A stretch of DNA of 64,000 bases from Turritopsis dohrnii. Lineage: Eukaryota > Cnidaria > Hydrozoa > Anthoathecata > Oceaniidae. Of this stretch, positions 63,561 to 64,000 are shown one piece after another. Made by a program: the position numbers and the translations under genes. Each line of letters starts with the position of its first letter. The first letter of the stretch is position 1. A model generated the notes under the pieces. It was not told where the DNA came from, did not search any database, and worked only from the letters and a program-made list of their open reading frames with translations. The stretch lies in NCBI GenBank assembly GCA_027922465.2, contig BQMF02000055.1:372001-436000 (forward strand), in the 5' to 3' direction.

Positions 63561-64000
63561 TTGACTTTAGGACACCCGTGGTGGAGTAAAGTATTTAAAA
63601 TACCCGTGGTTTCTCCTCCTCCTACTACTACTACTACTCCTCCTCCTCCAAGTTATGAACGTTTTCGTGCAGCGTTTACATGACATCGTTGCCGAATTCG
63701 CAAATTTGGGCAAATTAGGACTTCCAGTTGACCAATTTTCATGAAAATTTGCACAGAGCACAATTGAAAGGTGCTGATTTCGAATTTGACAATGATTTTG
63801 CCAGGTTTGACTAAAATTGGCCAATTTAGGCCAAATTTGGACAAAATTTCGAAAGTTCTTCAATTTTCATAAAAATTTGCACGGATCACATTTGAAAGGT
63901 GCTGATTTCAAATTTGACAATGATATTGCCAGGTTTGACTAAAATTGGGCAATTTAGGCCAAATTTGGACCAAATTTCGAAAGTTCTTCAATTTTCATGA
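63561..64000. repeat. Dispersed repeat leading into a 128-bp tandem array (continues past window)
   Basis: Starts TTGACTTTAGGACACCCGTG as at 53164, has a CCTACTACTACTACTACTCC run and AAGTTATGAACGTTTTCGTG. From about 63733 a unit beginning CAATTTTCATGAAAATTTGC recurs at 63861 and 63989 (128-bp period, over 90% alike). It interrupts the LINE just after FADDTSLL. Confidence 0.8.

Overview
The window is AT-rich (roughly two thirds A+T), intron-containing DNA from an animal, most likely an invertebrate. Spliced genes, a glycoprotein-hormone-like secreted protein, an AAAP amino-acid transporter and a dense mix of MITEs, PIF/Harbinger, pogo/Tigger and non-LTR elements point that way. Several repeat types here, such as short fold-back 'CCAACCTCG..CCCAGG' elements, are the kind seen in cnidarian, sponge and other marine-invertebrate genomes. 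The species cannot be fixed from the sequence; a cnidarian is a guess.

The backbone is a large tandem segmental duplication. Unit A (about 3.4-15.2 kb) and unit B (about 26.9-38.8 kb) each carry the same two genes, tail to tail: a two-exon, 440-residue AAAP-type amino-acid transporter on the plus strand (A 5363-7986, B 28040-30711) and a single-exon secreted cystine-knot protein resembling glycoprotein hormone alpha on the minus strand (A 12193-12624, B 33515-33949). Both transporter copies keep the reading frame, the splice sites, the 5'-UTR acceptor and the poly(A) signal. Copy B of the cystine-knot protein has lost its last cysteine. A diverged fragment of the unit start near 49.1 kb suggests there was a third unit. 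The two units serve as each other's empty-site controls: unit A holds a 2-kb block of four SINE-like units that B lacks, and B holds a pogo-type MITE with a Harbinger MITE nested in it, plus about 3 kb of extra sequence.

Between the units (15.2-26.5 kb) are a possible orphan 3'-terminal exon, a LINE 3' end, more SINE-like units and a 5'-truncated non-LTR retrotransposon with a restriction-like endonuclease, flanked by an 11-bp target duplication. From 39 to 57 kb there are no convincing host genes: a pogo-type transposase tail with its inverted terminus, a retroelement gag-like relic, a near-perfect 209-bp hairpin, a 227-bp tandem duplication and scattered MITEs.

The right end (57-64 kb) holds a nearly complete PIF/Harbinger element: DDE transposase, a convergent Myb/SANT-like partner and terminal inverted repeats. 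The transposase is split by an 889-bp MITE that itself contains four 123-bp repeats and a tRNA-like pol III promoter. It is followed by two LINE fragments, one split by a TA-flanked MITE, and the window ends inside a 128-bp tandem repeat.

No clearly new molecular system is proven. The most unusual signals are the hormone/transporter cassette duplication, three MITE families that share one terminus but differ in a short subterminal motif, and two TA-flanked MITEs that each encode a tiny acidic protein ending in a SUMO-interaction-like motif.
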